Of a stretch of DNA of 64,000 bases, positions 47,664-55,587 are shown one piece after another. The stretch lies in assembly GCA_021299875.1 (NCBI GenBank), contig JAJTEW010000001.1:425357-489356 (forward strand), written 5' to 3'. Under the pieces are notes generated by a model. The model had not been told where the DNA came from. It saw only the letters and a program-made list of their open reading frames with translations, and ran no database searches. The number at the start of each line of letters is the position of its first letter. Position 1 is the first letter of the stretch. The stretch is from Comamonadaceae bacterium (GTDB taxonomy: Bacteria > Pseudomonadota > Gammaproteobacteria > Burkholderiales > Burkholderiaceae_C). The position numbers and the translations under genes are program-made.

Positions 47664-47688
47664 GCGCACGGGGTGCGCTCCTACCAAG
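47664..47688 (-). repeat. REP-like hairpin, copy 2
   Basis: GCGCAC (47664-47669) pairs with GTGCGC (47673-47678) and is followed by TCCTACCAA. On the minus strand it reads TTGGTAGGAGCGCACCCCGTGCGC, matching the copy at 5594-5618. It sits in the convergent gap between the SEC-C gene and the dehalogenase-like gene, where REP elements are commonly found. Confidence 0.5.
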
Positions 47689-47697
47689 ACATCACAT

Positions 47698-48669
47698 TCA
47701 AACCATCCACTGCGCCAGCGCATCGCTGGTGGCCTGAGGCCGTTCTTCGGGGATGAAGTGGCCAGCAGACATGAGTTGGCCAGCAACCTGGCCTGCGCAT
47801 TGCGCTTGCCATAACTCTACGGGTTTGAACATGCGGTTGACCACGCCACGGTCGCCCCAAATCACCAAGGTGTCGCAGGCGATTTTGTCGCCACGCTGAC
47901 GGCTGTCTGCATCGTGTTGCAGGTCAATTCCTGCACTGGCGCGATAGTCTTCGGCCGCGCTGTGGATGGCGGCGTGCCAGCCCTTGTCGTTGAGCATGGG
48001 GTTACAAAAGGCGCGTTCGTATTCGGCCAATGCTTCAGGCTCGATGTAGTCCAAGCCCTGACTGCCCCAGCCGCCGAGCTTGGCGTGCAAGTAGGCCTTG
48101 GGGTTGCCGCCGATCATGAACTCGGGCAGGGGTGCGGGTTGCGTCAGGTGGAACCAGTGGTAATAGGCCTGTGCAAAGGCGAAGTACGGGTCGGCCACCG
48201 GGCCGGAGACCTGGGGTGTTTTGCCCCAGTTACCGCTGTACATGTCCAAGGTGGGCGCGATGTCGATGATGCACAGCTTCTTGACGCGCTGCGCATGGTC
48301 GAGTGCCAAGCGGTGCGCCACGCGCCCCCCACGGTCGTGGCCGCACAAGAAAAAGTCACCCACACCCAGCGCGTCGAGCAGGCCCACCACTTCTTGCGCC
48401 ATGGCGCGCTTGCTGTAGTGCTGATGCATCGCATCACCCACGGCATGCGATGAATCGCCGTAGCCGCGCAGGTCGGGCATGACCAAGCGGTAGCGGCCGC
48501 GCAAGTTTTGCGCAACGCGGTGCCACATGACATGGGTTTGCGGAAAGCCATGGAGCAGCACCAGCACAGGCAAGTGCGCTTGCGCAGCCCAATCGGTCGT
48601 TTGCCGAAAGCAGACCGGCAAGCCCGCTACCGTGCGCGTTTGCCGCTCGAAGTCGTTAAACCAGGCCAT
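47698..48669 (-). CDS. Alpha/beta hydrolase, haloacetate (fluoroacetate) dehalogenase-like
   Basis: 323 residues. The nucleophile is Asp112 in CGHDRGGR rather than a Ser, and Arg113/Arg116 follow, the pair that holds the carboxylate in fluoroacetate dehalogenases. His171-Trp172 in YYHWFHL correspond to the halide-binding His-Trp, Tyr242 in AEDYRAS to the halide-binding Tyr, Asp136 in IIDIAPT to the acid, and His304 in SAGHFIPEE to the catalytic base. HGFPQT forms the oxyanion side. With the full set present, hydrolysis of a 2-haloacid is the best prediction. The ATG overlaps the stop of an upstream remnant gene (TGATG). Epoxide hydrolase-type activity is less likely. Confidence 0.8.
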   Translation of the reverse strand: MAWFNDFERQTRTVAGLPVCFRQTTDWAAQAHLPVLVLLHGFPQTHVMWHRVAQNLRGRYRLVMPDLRGYGDSSHAVGDAMHQHYSKRAMAQEVVGLLDALGVGDFFLCGHDRGGRVAHRLALDHAQRVKKLCIIDIAPTLDMYSGNWGKTPQVSGPVADPYFAFAQAYYHWFHLTQPAPLPEFMIGGNPKAYLHAKLGGWGSQGLDYIEPEALAEYERAFCNPMLNDKGWHAAIHSAAEDYRASAGIDLQHDADSRQRGDKIACDTLVIWGDRGVVNRMFKPVELWQAQCAGQVAGQLMSAGHFIPEERPQATSDALAQWMV

Positions 48670-48878
48670 CAGTCGACCTTGGCGCCCGAGACCTTGACCA
48701 CTTCGGCGGGCGTGCCTGCGCGGGCCAGGATGTCGGTGGTGCCGCCGGGTGCAAAAGGCACCACGGTCTTGACCGGCTTATGGGGCCAGGCGCCTTGTGC
48801 CCAAGCCACCGAGGCGGTGGACAACAACACCGCTGCGGCCATACCCAAGACAGGACGACATGAAAAATGACGTGACAT
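48669..48878 (-). pseudogene. Remnant of a TctC/Bug-type tricarboxylate-transporter binding protein, internally deleted
   Basis: The 69-residue reading frame has an intact signal peptide (MSRHFSCRPVLGMAAAVLLS... to WAQ) and the family N-terminus WPHKPVKTVVPFAPGGTTDILARA. It then jumps to GTPAEVVKVSGAKVD, which is the C-terminus of Bug proteins (normally about 300 residues long). About 230 residues of the ligand-binding core are missing, probably in two pieces because GTPAE and VVK..SGAKVD are normally about 15 residues apart. The frame stays open and its stop overlaps the hydrolase start, so it may survive as a translated leader. No partner TctA/TctB genes are seen. Confidence 0.75.
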
Positions 48879-48969
48879 TGGAGCCCTCTCAACCTCTGAA
48901 TGAATGAACCAAAAGATGATGCCACGCGGTTTGGCCAACGCTGTCACTCAGGTGAAGAAAGGGGGAATT

Positions 48970-50508
48970 TTAAGGGCTTGTCCCTTGCAAAAGCGCCAGC
49001 AAAGCGGGCTTTTGCACTTTGCCCAAAGCGCTCTTGGGCAAGCTGACCATGAAGACCACGCGACGGGGCAACTTGAACCGGGCAATGCGGCTTTGCAGAT
49101 GCTGCATCACGGCCTCGCTCGTGATGGCTTGGCCCACCGCATTGCTTGTGCGCACCAAGACGGCTACAGGCACTTCGCCCCAACGTTCGTCGGGCAAGCC
49201 AAGCACCGCGCACTCGGCCACGCCGGGCAAGGTCACCAGCAGGTTTTCGATTTCGGCCGGGTAAATGTTTTCGCCGCCCGAGATGATCATGTCCTTGCTG
49301 CGGCCCACAATGGTGATGCAGCCGTCTTCGGCGCGTTGGCCCAGATCGCCTGAATGAAACCAGCCGCCTTGCAAACCGATGCCTGTGTTGCCCTGCCGAC
49401 TCCAGTAACCCCGCATCAGGTTGGCGGCGCGGATGCAGACTTCGCCCGTTTCGCCGGAGCCGACTTCCTGGCCTTGGGCGTCGATGAGTTTGACTTGCGC
49501 CTCTGGATGAGGCCAGCCCGAAGCGCCCACGCGGGCCATGGCATCGGGCAAGCGCAGCACGATGGACACAGGTCCGGTTTCGGTGGTGCCATAGACCTGG
49601 CCCACGGGCACACCGCGTGCGTGCAATGCTTCGAGGTAAGCCACAGGCACTGTGGACGAGCCGGTCATGATGCCGCGCAGGCAGGCGAGCGAGGTGTCCG
49701 CCCAGCGTGGGTGTTCAAACACGGCGCGCATGGTGGCGGGCACCAGCAGCGACAAGCTGGGGCAACTGGTAGTCATCTCGTCAAGCCAAGCCGTCGGGTC
49801 AAAGCGCGGATGCAGCACCACCTCGATGCCCTCCAGCAGCGCGGGCAAGGTCTGGATGCACAGGCCACCCACATGGAACATGGGCAGCGTGGACAGCACC
49901 TTATCGGCCGGCACAAAGTCATGCGCCCAAGCGCTGGCCCGAGCATTGGTCAGCAGCGCCGCCTGGGTGTGCACCGCGCCCTTGGGCACACCTGTGGTGC
50001 CCGAGGTGTAGACCAGAAGAAGCGGCAGGTCGCTGTGCACGACGGGCAGTGGCAGATCGCGTGGCGAAGCGGTGGCGATCAGCGCGTCGAGGTGCGTGTG
50101 CTCAAGCCCCTCGCCATGCAGGGCCTGGGCCGCATCGGCGTGGAGGCTGTCGTGCACCAAGAGGCGCGGCTGGGCATCGTGCACGACCTGTTGCAGCTCG
50201 GGCACGGCGAGCCGAAAGTTCAGCGGCACAAACACCGCGCCCAAACGGGCACAGGCCACCAGCGTGACGAGCTGCAAATCGTGGTTCAAGCCCAGCCAGG
50301 CCACGCGGTCGCCACCTTGCACAGCCCAGCTCGATTGCAGATGCGCCGTCACCCGCTCCACCCGGCGCCAGAACATGCCGAAGTCACACGCGAAGGTGCT
50401 GGCGATGTGGCGCCCGTCCCCCCGAAAGGTGATGGCGGGCCGGTCGCCGCATGCTTGGGCAAGTTGCGCAAAGCGCTCGGCCAGCGGGCTTGATTCCGAC
50501 CCCAACAT
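48970..50508 (-). CDS. AMP-forming acyl/aryl-CoA ligase
   Basis: 512 residues of the ANL superfamily. The P-loop YTSGTTGVPKGA, VYGTTETGPVS (A5 motif), FHSGDLGQ (A7) and GRSKDMIISGGENIYPAEIE (hinge and A8) are all present, with the catalytic Lys expected in LPKSALGKVQK. It makes an acyl-AMP, then a CoA thioester of a carboxylic acid. Closest types are medium-chain or feruloyl-like ligases; substrate unknown. Its ATG overlaps the stop of the upstream acyl-CoA-dehydrogenase-like gene by one base. It likely activates the substrate or an intermediate of the NicX-like operon. Confidence 0.87.
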   Translation of the reverse strand: MLGSESSPLAERFAQLAQACGDRPAITFRGDGRHIASTFACDFGMFWRRVERVTAHLQSSWAVQGGDRVAWLGLNHDLQLVTLVACARLGAVFVPLNFRLAVPELQQVVHDAQPRLLVHDSLHADAAQALHGEGLEHTHLDALIATASPRDLPLPVVHSDLPLLLVYTSGTTGVPKGAVHTQAALLTNARASAWAHDFVPADKVLSTLPMFHVGGLCIQTLPALLEGIEVVLHPRFDPTAWLDEMTTSCPSLSLLVPATMRAVFEHPRWADTSLACLRGIMTGSSTVPVAYLEALHARGVPVGQVYGTTETGPVSIVLRLPDAMARVGASGWPHPEAQVKLIDAQGQEVGSGETGEVCIRAANLMRGYWSRQGNTGIGLQGGWFHSGDLGQRAEDGCITIVGRSKDMIISGGENIYPAEIENLLVTLPGVAECAVLGLPDERWGEVPVAVLVRTSNAVGQAITSEAVMQHLQSRIARFKLPRRVVFMVSLPKSALGKVQKPALLALLQGTSP

Positions 50509-51776
50509 CACTCGTCTTTTTCGCCGACTTCGTACAGCGCTTCGCGACCGATGCGGTCTAAACACAACTCGGCCGTCCAGGGCAGCATGAGCGAGCCGCA
50601 GCGTGCATCGCGATACAGACGCTCCAGCGGCAGGCTTTTGAGCATGGACTGGCCGCCGCAGGTTCGGATGGCCAAACGCGCGATGTCTTGCGCGTTTTCC
50701 ATGATGGTGTACTGCGCGGCGTAGGCCCGCAGGCGGGTGGACTTGCTCGGGTCCACCTTGGCGTCTTCAATGGCGCGCAAAAACAGGTTGCGGGTTTGCT
50801 CGAGTTTGATGAACATTTCGGCCACCGCGATTTGTTTGGTGGCGAACTGGCGGCGCTTGACGGGGCCGGTGCCCGCAACCTCGCCGCGCAGGTAGGCCAC
50901 GGTGAAGTCATACGCCGCTTGCGCGATGCCCATGTACGTGGGCGAGAGCGTCATGAACATGTGCGGCCAGCGGCTGGCGGCTTGGAAGTAAAGACCTTGC
51001 GGCATGAGCGCGGCATCGTCGGGCACGAAGACATCGTTGAACACCAGATTGCGTGACACCGTGGCGCGCATGCCCAGCGGGTCCCAGTCGCCTTCGATGG
51101 TCAAACCCGGCGCGGTGCGCGGTATGGCAAGGTACAAGGTGTCGCGGCGCGACAGATCGGTGTCCGGCTTTTTCTCGGTGCACAACACGCCAAAGTAATC
51201 GGCTGCATCCGAGAGCGAAGCAAAAATTTTCTTGCCGTTGACCTTCCAGCCCCCCTCCACCTTGACCGCCAAGGTGCCAAAAGGTTGCGCCCCCGAAGCC
51301 GCAGCGCCGCCCTCTGAAAAAGGCTGCGCATAAATGGCCCCTTCTTTCACCACGCGGGCAAAGTGGGTGGCCTGGTGCGCGCGGTGGCTGGCGCGTTGCG
51401 CGGGGGTCATCTCCAGGTCTTCAGCCAACAAGCCACTCCAGAGCATGGTGCAGACATGCATGTTGAACGTGAGCGCCGTGGCGCCGCAGTAGCGGCCGAT
51501 CTCGGCAGACACCATGGCATAGGTTGCGTAGTCGGCCCCCAAGCCGCCATGCGCCTCGGGCACGCACAGTGCCAGCAGGCCCGAATCGCGCATGTCGTCG
51601 TAATTGGCAAACGGAAACTGTGCGTCGCGGTCGAGTTGTGCGGCGCGGGGGGCGAATTTGTCGCGGCCCAGTTGGCGCGCCAGCGCCATCAGCTTTTGCT
51701 GTTTGTCGGTCAGGGGGTAATCGTCGCCACAAATCGGCATCACGGTGGGCATGGTCTTGACTTGCTTGTCGGTCAT
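50508..51776 (-). CDS. Acyl-CoA dehydrogenase-fold flavoprotein with altered active-site loop
   Basis: 422 residues. N-terminal helical domain, middle beta domain (IYAQPFSEGGAAASG, GGWKVNGKKIFASLSDAADYFGV) and C-terminal helices with IRTCGGQSML are those of the ACAD family. The usual end motif YRDAx...YEGT(S/A)EI, which holds the catalytic Glu of short- and medium-chain enzymes, reads YRDARCGSLMLPWTAEL; the Glu is replaced by Pro-Trp. The base may be at another position, as in isovaleryl-CoA dehydrogenase, or the protein may be a monooxygenase of the same fold. It overlaps both neighbours by 4 and 1 bases. Confidence 0.82.
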   Translation of the reverse strand: MTDKQVKTMPTVMPICGDDYPLTDKQQKLMALARQLGRDKFAPRAAQLDRDAQFPFANYDDMRDSGLLALCVPEAHGGLGADYATYAMVSAEIGRYCGATALTFNMHVCTMLWSGLLAEDLEMTPAQRASHRAHQATHFARVVKEGAIYAQPFSEGGAAASGAQPFGTLAVKVEGGWKVNGKKIFASLSDAADYFGVLCTEKKPDTDLSRRDTLYLAIPRTAPGLTIEGDWDPLGMRATVSRNLVFNDVFVPDDAALMPQGLYFQAASRWPHMFMTLSPTYMGIAQAAYDFTVAYLRGEVAGTGPVKRRQFATKQIAVAEMFIKLEQTRNLFLRAIEDAKVDPSKSTRLRAYAAQYTIMENAQDIARLAIRTCGGQSMLKSLPLERLYRDARCGSLMLPWTAELCLDRIGREALYEVGEKDE

Positions 51777-52612
51777 CTAAAACTCCGCAAAAAAGGCAGC
51801 AGTGCATGGGCAAAGCTGTCGGGTTGCTCAAACGTCAGCAAATGGCCCACGCCCGGCAGGCAGAGGTATTGCGCATGCGGGATTTTTTCGGCCATGCGCT
51901 GCACCACAATGGGCGCGGCAGTGCGGTCGTGTTCGGCCGCAATGCACAGCGTGGGCACGGTGATGGTGGGCAAGGCGCTGCGCTGCTCAAACTGCACGAG
52001 CGCGCTGAGCGCCGCCTTGTAGGCGGCTGGCGTGATGGAGCCCATGCAGGCTTTGGCCTGCACCAGACCCGAGCCATCAAAGCCCGGGGCCACCATGGTT
52101 GGCACCAAGGCATTGGCCACATCGCCCATGCTTTTGCCTGCTTCCAAAGGGGCCAGGCGCTGGGCGATGAAAGCTTGTTGAAAATCGCCGCTCGCTTGGC
52201 CAAAGCCAGGACTGGTGGCGGCCAGCACCAAGCCGGCCACACGTTCGGGGTGCCTGGCCCACATTTGCAAGGCCACCATGCCGCCCAGACTGTGGCCCAC
52301 CAACACGGCCTGCTGCAAATCCTGTGCGTCCATCAGCGCGGCCAGCGCATCGGCCAGGCCGTCAAATGTGCAAGGCTCGATCACCGGGCTGTCGCCGTAT
52401 CCCGGCATGTCCCAGGCCAGACTGGCGTAGCCCGCTTGGGCGCAGGCCTGCTGGATGGTCGCCCATCCACTGGCGCGCCCGCCGATGCCATGCAGGAAAA
52501 CCAGCGTTGGTTTTGCAGGAGCCAATCCCTCGCGACGATCGGACGAACTGTTCGCAACGAGGGCGTTGTGCCCACTGGCGGACACAGCCACACAAGACAT
52601 CAGCGCGCTCAT
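51773..52612 (-). CDS. Alpha/beta hydrolase (candidate NicD-like deformylase)
   Basis: 279 residues. The nucleophile elbow is GHSLGG with Ser108, the oxyanion side HGIGGRASGW and the catalytic His in LPGVGHLLTFEQ (about residue 262). In known nicotinate and picolinate operons, an alpha/beta hydrolase beside the 2,5-dihydroxypyridine dioxygenase removes formate from N-formylmaleamate (NicD). Here the gene overlaps the NicX-like gene by 4 bases, so the same job is a reasonable hypothesis. General esterase, lactonase or C-C hydrolase activity is not excluded. Confidence 0.75.
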   Translation of the reverse strand: MSALMSCVAVSASGHNALVANSSSDRREGLAPAKPTLVFLHGIGGRASGWATIQQACAQAGYASLAWDMPGYGDSPVIEPCTFDGLADALAALMDAQDLQQAVLVGHSLGGMVALQMWARHPERVAGLVLAATSPGFGQASGDFQQAFIAQRLAPLEAGKSMGDVANALVPTMVAPGFDGSGLVQAKACMGSITPAAYKAALSALVQFEQRSALPTITVPTLCIAAEHDRTAAPIVVQRMAEKIPHAQYLCLPGVGHLLTFEQPDSFAHALLPFLRSFR

Positions 52613-53694
52613 GCCAGCGCCGCGCTCACGACCTGACCGGCATCCACCACCACCGTGTCGTCGAGCCGGATGGTGCAGCCGCGCATGGGCAGATCAAAGT
52701 GGCCCAGCGTGTGGCGGCCCGCGACTTCGTTGGCCCCGGTCGAATACAAAAAGTTGCCCGCAAAGGCACGCAGCTCGGTGCCGTTGCAGTCGCGCTTGTC
52801 ATAGAACGCCATGGCGTCCCAGCGTGCGGCCGGGTTCAGGCCAAAACCCACATGCGAGACCGCATATGCGGCGCGGTGGCCTTCCGCGTCTTCCCAGGCC
52901 TTGTAATAACCGCGCATCATGTCCGCGTCCACGCCCTGCCCCTCGATGGCGACCACGCTGTCGTTCTCGATGGTCAGGCGGATCGTGTCGCGCAGGTACT
53001 GCTTGAACGTCAGGTTCACATCACCGGGCGCCATGACCAGCGTGCCGTTGACGCTGCCCGCCGCCGGAAAGGCCAGCGCCAGGCCCCCAGGCCAGTGCGA
53101 GACCATGCCCGGCTTGGGGCAAAAGCCCCACACACCGCCGACCACCGCTTGTTTGTCGCCATGTTTCAGGTTCACGCGCAGGTCGGTGCCAGCGGAAGAC
53201 GTGACATGCATCTGCTGCGCAGCACGCAGCTTCTTCATGGCGGCACGAACAACGCCTTCGAGCGCCGGATCGGGGACGGTGCGCTCCAAAATTTCGGGGT
53301 GCTCGTTGGACACCATCAAGAGACGCGGCATGTGCCCGTCCACGCCCTTCATGATGGTGGGCAACTCGGGCGCGTGCAGCAGGCCCTCGACAGTGCAGTC
53401 CACCACCATGTCGGCGCGGGCCAAGGCGGCCACCACCGGGCCGAGTTGCCCAATGGCGTCACTCGCGCCCGTGGAGCGCACCGGCGCGGGCGCGGTGAGC
53501 GCGGGCGTGGTCAGCGTCACTTCAAACACCTTGGCCCCCATGCCTTCCAATGCCAAGCGAGCCAACTCGACATTCACGCGGCGCGACTGCGTCTCCGACA
53601 AGATGGCCACCACTTCGCCGGGTTGGACTTTGCACAAAGTAAAGGTGCGCGCAAATGCCGCCAGCCACTTGTGTTCGATTTTTTCCACCAACAT
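52609..53694 (-). CDS. NicX-like 2,5-dihydroxypyridine dioxygenase family protein (M29-related)
   Basis: 361 residues, similar to the 350 of Pseudomonas NicX. Iron-ligand candidates are His281 (AVSHVGFGLN), His332 and Asp334 (TLGHFDLPMRG), matching the H-H-D set described for NicX. The fold is that of M29 aminopeptidases, which is why such proteins are often annotated as peptidases. NicX splits the pyridine ring of 2,5-dihydroxypyridine to N-formylmaleamate. The start at 53694 (MLVEKIEHKW) is chosen since the longer reading overlaps the promoter. First gene of a six-gene overlapping operon, divergent from a marR gene. Exact substrate is inference. Confidence 0.75.
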   Translation of the reverse strand: MLVEKIEHKWLAAFARTFTLCKVQPGEVVAILSETQSRRVNVELARLALEGMGAKVFEVTLTTPALTAPAPVRSTGASDAIGQLGPVVAALARADMVVDCTVEGLLHAPELPTIMKGVDGHMPRLLMVSNEHPEILERTVPDPALEGVVRAAMKKLRAAQQMHVTSSAGTDLRVNLKHGDKQAVVGGVWGFCPKPGMVSHWPGGLALAFPAAGSVNGTLVMAPGDVNLTFKQYLRDTIRLTIENDSVVAIEGQGVDADMMRGYYKAWEDAEGHRAAYAVSHVGFGLNPAARWDAMAFYDKRDCNGTELRAFAGNFLYSTGANEVAGRHTLGHFDLPMRGCTIRLDDTVVVDAGQVVSAALA

Positions 53695-53750
53695 GCTTGT
53701 CTCCTGAAACGCCACCCAAGGTAAGCCGTTTTCGGCCTTGGAAAACAGTT

Positions 53751-53768
53751 TATATGAATTTTCATGTA
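53751..53768. promoter_or_regulatory. MarR-type operator candidate between nicX-like and marR genes
   Basis: TATATGAA-TT-TTCATGTA is an inverted repeat with 7 of 8 pairs matching. It lies in the 121-base divergent gap, 57 bases from the nicX-like start and 48 bases before marR. MarR regulators bind such 16-20 base palindromes and usually control the divergent operon and themselves. Confidence 0.55.
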
Positions 53769-53815
53769 ATGTGAGGGTTGACTTCAATCGCACCCCGACG
53801 CTTTGCCCCAACGCC

Positions 53816-54265
53816 ATGACCTCTGCACCCGGCTTTGTTGACGACTACCTGGCCTACCTGCTGGCGCGGGCCAGCCATTTGATTTCGAGCGAATTCCACG
53901 CCGTGGTCGAAGCCAGTGGCCTCTCCCTGATGGAGTGGCGCGTGATGGCCAGCCTGTCGGGCAAAGACAGTTTGAGCATCAACGAACTCGCCAGCATCGT
54001 GCTGGCCAAACAACCCACCGTGACCAAGCTGGTGGGTCGCATGCAGGGTGCCGGGTGGGTCAAGCGTTGCGACGCCGCACACGACAAACGGCAAAGCCTG
54101 GTCAGCCTCACGGCCGCTGGTTGGCGCAAAGTGCAGCCCCTGCTGAAGCAAGCCAAAGCGCACGAAGCACAGGTGGTGTCTGCTTTGGGTGCGGACCCGG
54201 CGCGTCAACTCAAGCTCATGCTGGAAAGCTTGATTGCGGCGCATGGCCGTGCTGAGGAGCGCTGA
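53816..54265 (+). CDS. MarR-family transcriptional regulator
   Basis: 149 residues. The winged helix-turn-helix (about 30-105) has WRVMASLSGKDSLSINELASIVLAKQPTVTKLVGRMQGAGWVKR and the wing DAAHDKRQSLVSLT, with the DxR signature of MarR proteins. It is divergent from the NicX-like operon, as NicR and PicR are in known nicotinate and picolinate clusters, and an 18-base palindrome lies between them. Repression of the operon until an aromatic or pyridine ligand binds is the likely mode. The ATG at 53816 is preferred to an in-frame start at 53738 that would run through the palindrome. Confidence 0.85.
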   Translation: MTSAPGFVDDYLAYLLARASHLISSEFHAVVEASGLSLMEWRVMASLSGKDSLSINELASIVLAKQPTVTKLVGRMQGAGWVKRCDAAHDKRQSLVSLTAAGWRKVQPLLKQAKAHEAQVVSALGADPARQLKLMLESLIAAHGRAEER

Positions 54266-54472
54266 GTCGCTTTCGGGGTTTTGAGTTGGCTGTTTGGAAG
54301 CCGCTTTTTACTGCAGACCGCTGATGTGAGTTGCTTGTGCGAATGTGGCCAGTTGTCATCGCGACGCGTTCACTGGTTTTCAGCGGGTTGCGTCAGTCGA
54401 TCAAGGCATGTCACCTTCTGCTGGTGTAGATCCGGTCATTGCGCTGACTACCGCAGCGGGTTAGGCACAAAG

Positions 54473-55219
54473 CTAAATCGATCTGCTCAACGTCTCAATC
54501 CCGGAATCCGCAAAGCGTTGAGTGACTTCAATTGGAGGGGCAGATGCCAGCGTCTTCATGATTCGCAGCGCCTCATCAACTCGGCCGGAGTCATAAGCAG
54601 AGGCGTATGCCAAGTGCGCTTTTTCGGTGCGCTGCAGTTCGGTCGCATGAGCGTGCTTCAGCATGGCTTCACGGTAATCATTGGCCATACTTGGATCTTC
54701 GTTAATCAAGGCTTCGATCTTCTCTCGCAACGGATGAGGGCCTACCTTCACACCCGTGCCCGCTCGATCTGGCGCCAGTTCAACCGGTGGCGTTAAGGCA
54801 ATACCGGCATTCGCCAACTTCGATCGGACCCGGGCTGACGCATCTTGCAGTTCATCCTTCGCTTTTTCCGCGAATTTCGATATAGAGATGGGCTCACCCG
54901 GCTCATTGCCCCAGTAGTCACGCGACATACTCATGAACCGTTCAACGAATTGATCAAAACTCAATTCAGCTTGAACTGAGATGCTATCCGGCTCAGCAGT
55001 TGTGGGGGCAATCGCTGTCCGTTGAGGCGTCACTTCGGCTGCGCGTGCCTTCTCGTACAAGGCTTGCGCCTCTGGAGAAATTTTTACACTGGACCCGGAG
55101 GGGGTCTGGACCTTCAACTCTGTGACGGTGTCTTTCACCCTGGCTGCATGGGGCTGCCCGCCTGTGAATCCCAAGAGATTGAACTCCTGCCGTTGAACGC
55201 TCAAATTTGTCATGGCCAT
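54473..55219 (-). CDS. Hypothetical protein, orphan
   Basis: 248 residues, no signal peptide. I do not recognise the family. The N-terminal 45 residues look flexible; then SSVKISPEAQALYEKARAAE, a pattern seen at the start of several uncharacterised proteins, followed by a Thr/Pro-rich linker, a helical middle (FDQFVERFMSMSRDYWG, ISKFAEKAKDELQDASARVRSKLANAGIAL) and a helical C-terminus with possible repeat-like YDSGRVDEALRIM. Its codon choice is AT-richer than neighbours, suggesting recent acquisition. The start may be at 55219 or 55213; the ribosome site is weak. Confidence 0.55.
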   Translation of the reverse strand: MAMTNLSVQRQEFNLLGFTGGQPHAARVKDTVTELKVQTPSGSSVKISPEAQALYEKARAAEVTPQRTAIAPTTAEPDSISVQAELSFDQFVERFMSMSRDYWGNEPGEPISISKFAEKAKDELQDASARVRSKLANAGIALTPPVELAPDRAGTGVKVGPHPLREKIEALINEDPSMANDYREAMLKHAHATELQRTEKAHLAYASAYDSGRVDEALRIMKTLASAPPIEVTQRFADSGIETLSRSI

Positions 55220-55587
55220 CGCCGGAAAAGCCGAAAAAGTTGCTAGAAATTTTTTTCAGCAAAATCGATGCCAAGCTATAAATCGCCGGAACACTGGGGA
55301 TTTCAACGCTGAGCGGCAACCACTTGCCGCCAAAAATAGATCAGAACGGCAAAGGTAAGCGAAGTCTTGCCGATGTGGAGAGCCGCTCTGTGTACCAGCC
55401 GTCACCACGTGTCGCCGTCAGACTCCACCCTAAAACAGCCGCGCGCAGTAACTTGCCAGCGTATTCCGCGTATTCAGGACGATCAATTGGGCATTGAGGT
55501 CACAAACCTTCGACGGACGGAATCGAGTTTGAGCAGAGTGGTCAATCGATCAGCATCGCCTTCGCTGCCAATCAAGACTTGAATCCA
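55220..55587. other. Intergenic stretch without recognisable gene
   Basis: These 368 bases are AT-richer than the rest of the window. A 71-codon plus-strand frame occurs at 55367-55582 but has no ribosome site and an unlikely composition, so I do not call it. I see no repeat, attachment-site core or mobile-element end. Confidence 0.6.

Noticed and set aside
52609..53694. M29 aminopeptidase annotation
   Set aside because: The spacing of the H-H-D ligands and the MarR/hydrolase neighbours fit the NicX subgroup better, although the fold is shared.
54281..54796. 171-codon plus-strand frame
   Set aside because: No ribosome site, Arg/Ser/Cys-rich composition, and it overlaps the better supported minus-strand orphan.
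55367..55582. 71-codon plus-strand frame
   Set aside because: No ribosome site, no recognisable motif, unlikely composition.
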